Shown here: one piece after another, positions 21,900 to 22,620 of the stretch
Position numbering within the stretch: the stretch's first letter is position 1
Layout: the number at the start of each line of letters is the position of its first letter
Assembly: GCA_025061245.1 (NCBI GenBank)
Contig: JANZKD010000011.1
Span: 1-22,620 of the forward strand
DNA from: Candidatus Culexmicrobium profundum
GTDB lineage: Archaea; Thermoproteota; Methanomethylicia; Culexarchaeales; Culexmicrobiaceae
Direction: 5' to 3'
DNA length: 22,620 bases
Program-made: the position numbers and the translations under genes
The notes under the pieces: generated by a model
What the model saw: the letters and a program-made list of their open reading frames with translations, nothing else
Told to the model about the DNA's origin: nothing
Database searches by the model: none

Positions 21900-22620
21900 A
21901 TGAGCTTTATACTCAAAGCATTAATAATTACCTTGATTGGTTTCATTTTAGGTATAATATTAACCTTTGAAATACGTAAAGTCTTTGCAAGAGCCCAATA
22001 TAGACTCGGACCATTAACCAGCGTGTATCCTGAACTTAAAGCATTGCTTGGATCCACAAGAATCCTTCAACCCCTATATGATGTTCTTAAACTTTTCTAT
22101 AAGGAAACTATTATTCCACAAACTACAAGTAAAATTTTGTTTATCATTTCTCCAGTGATTAGTCTTCTACTCTCGGTATTCTCTCTATACTTTGTATCTT
22201 TTGGAGGATTTTCAGTATTTGCAAATCGAGATCACAGTTTAATATGGCTAATCTACGTGTTAATAGCAATTACAATCTTCTGGCTAATAGGTTCAGCCTC
22301 TAGCTCATCACCATGGGCGATTATAGGTACTAGAAGAGAAGCTGAATTATTGTTCTCCATTGAATTCTCACTTCTAATTTCAGCATTTTCAATAGCAATA
22401 ATTTCAAATTCACTATCAATTCAAGAAATTGTCTACGCACAAAGAGAATTCCTCCCCTTCATACTTGTAAATCCAATGGCGGCTATAACATTCATATTAT
22501 CAATTCTCGGCAAATTACGTCTAAAACCCTTTGACATATCTGAAGCTGAAGTTGAAATAGTTTCAGGTCCATGCACTGAATATTCAGGTAAGTTATTAGG
22601 CTTAATTTATCTTTCAAAAT
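21900..22620 (+). CDS. NuoH/EchB/HycD-like membrane subunit of the hydrogenase (partial, runs off the window)
   Basis: The first 240 codons of a membrane protein of the complex I subunit 1 family. ATG 21900 has GAGGAG nine bases upstream and follows the large subunit stop by five bases. Family marks are A-R-A-Q-Y-R-L-G-P after the first helix, G-T-R-R-E-A-E-L-L-F-S-I-E, and K-P-F-D-I-S-E-A-E-V-E-I-V followed by S-G-P-C-T-E-Y-S-G. The last matches the P-F-x-x-x-E-A-E-x-E-I-x-x-G-P-x-x-E-Y-S-G loop of HycD/EchB. This subunit links the hydrophilic hydrogenase arm to the ion-pumping membrane arm. Antiporter-like subunits and a NuoI-type ferredoxin would be expected further right. Confidence 0.9.
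   Translation, partial: MSFILKALIITLIGFILGIILTFEIRKVFARAQYRLGPLTSVYPELKALLGSTRILQPLYDVLKLFYKETIIPQTTSKILFIISPVISLLLSVFSLYFVSFGGFSVFANRDHSLIWLIYVLIAITIFWLIGSASSSSPWAIIGTRREAELLFSIEFSLLISAFSIAIISNSLSIQEIVYAQREFLPFILVNPMAAITFILSILGKLRLKPFDISEAEVEIVSGPCTEYSGKLLGLIYLSK

Noticed and set aside
19505..22620. Interpreting the NuoB/C/D/H-like genes as respiratory complex I
   Set aside because: The large subunit keeps both Cys pairs that bind nickel, which complex I lacks, so a group 4 hydrogenase is the better call.

Overview
The window looks like a piece of an anaerobic archaeal chromosome, AT-rich and gene-dense. The archaeal signs are TATA-box promoters close to start codons, Shine-Dalgarno sites of the GGAGGTGAT type often paired with TTG or GTG starts, a mevalonate-pathway enzyme, a probable C/D box guide RNA, and heterodisulfide-reductase (Hdr) style redox genes. 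A lineage within Thermoproteota is my best guess, but nothing here fixes it. I see no tRNA, rRNA, IS element or CRISPR array.

Layout. 2-187: 3' end of a class II HMG-CoA reductase. 257-2032 (-): fused PxpB-PxpC (KipI-KipA) protein, divergent from 2115-4114 (+), a biotin carrier protein and a PycB/OadA-type carboxyltransferase. 4312-7327 (+): a tight four-gene membrane operon of unknown function whose first gene resembles DUF6754. 7357-10396 (-): glmS and a GlmU-like sugar-phosphate nucleotidylyltransferase for UDP-GlcNAc synthesis. 10524-10583 (-): candidate C/D box sRNA. 10605-11273 (-): Asp/Glu/hydantoin racemase-family protein.

11329-17342 (-) is one operon: hdrA-hdrC-hdrB-frdB-frdA, i.e. 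a complete soluble HdrABC set followed by a fumarate reductase/succinate dehydrogenase-like flavoprotein and Fe-S protein, with no membrane anchor. Divergent from it, starting at 17476 (+) and running off the window, is a second redox operon: a GcvH-like lipoyl carrier protein, a four-cluster ferredoxin, an unrecognised small basic protein, a second HdrB-like protein, and the core of a group 4 membrane [NiFe] hydrogenase (small subunit, NuoK-like two-helix protein, NuoC-NuoD-like large subunit, NuoH-like subunit).

How they may work together (inference): H2 or ferredoxin exchanges electrons with an ion-translocating hydrogenase, and Hdr-type non-cubane Fe-S proteins interconvert a dithiol/disulfide. 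The lipoyl group of the GcvH-like protein is a candidate for that dithiol. The HdrABC-Frd complex could couple ferredoxin, a thiol pair and fumarate. The carboxyltransferase could feed oxaloacetate toward fumarate. The two most novel-looking items are the lipoyl-protein/HdrB/hydrogenase operon facing HdrABC-Frd, and the unknown four-gene membrane operon.
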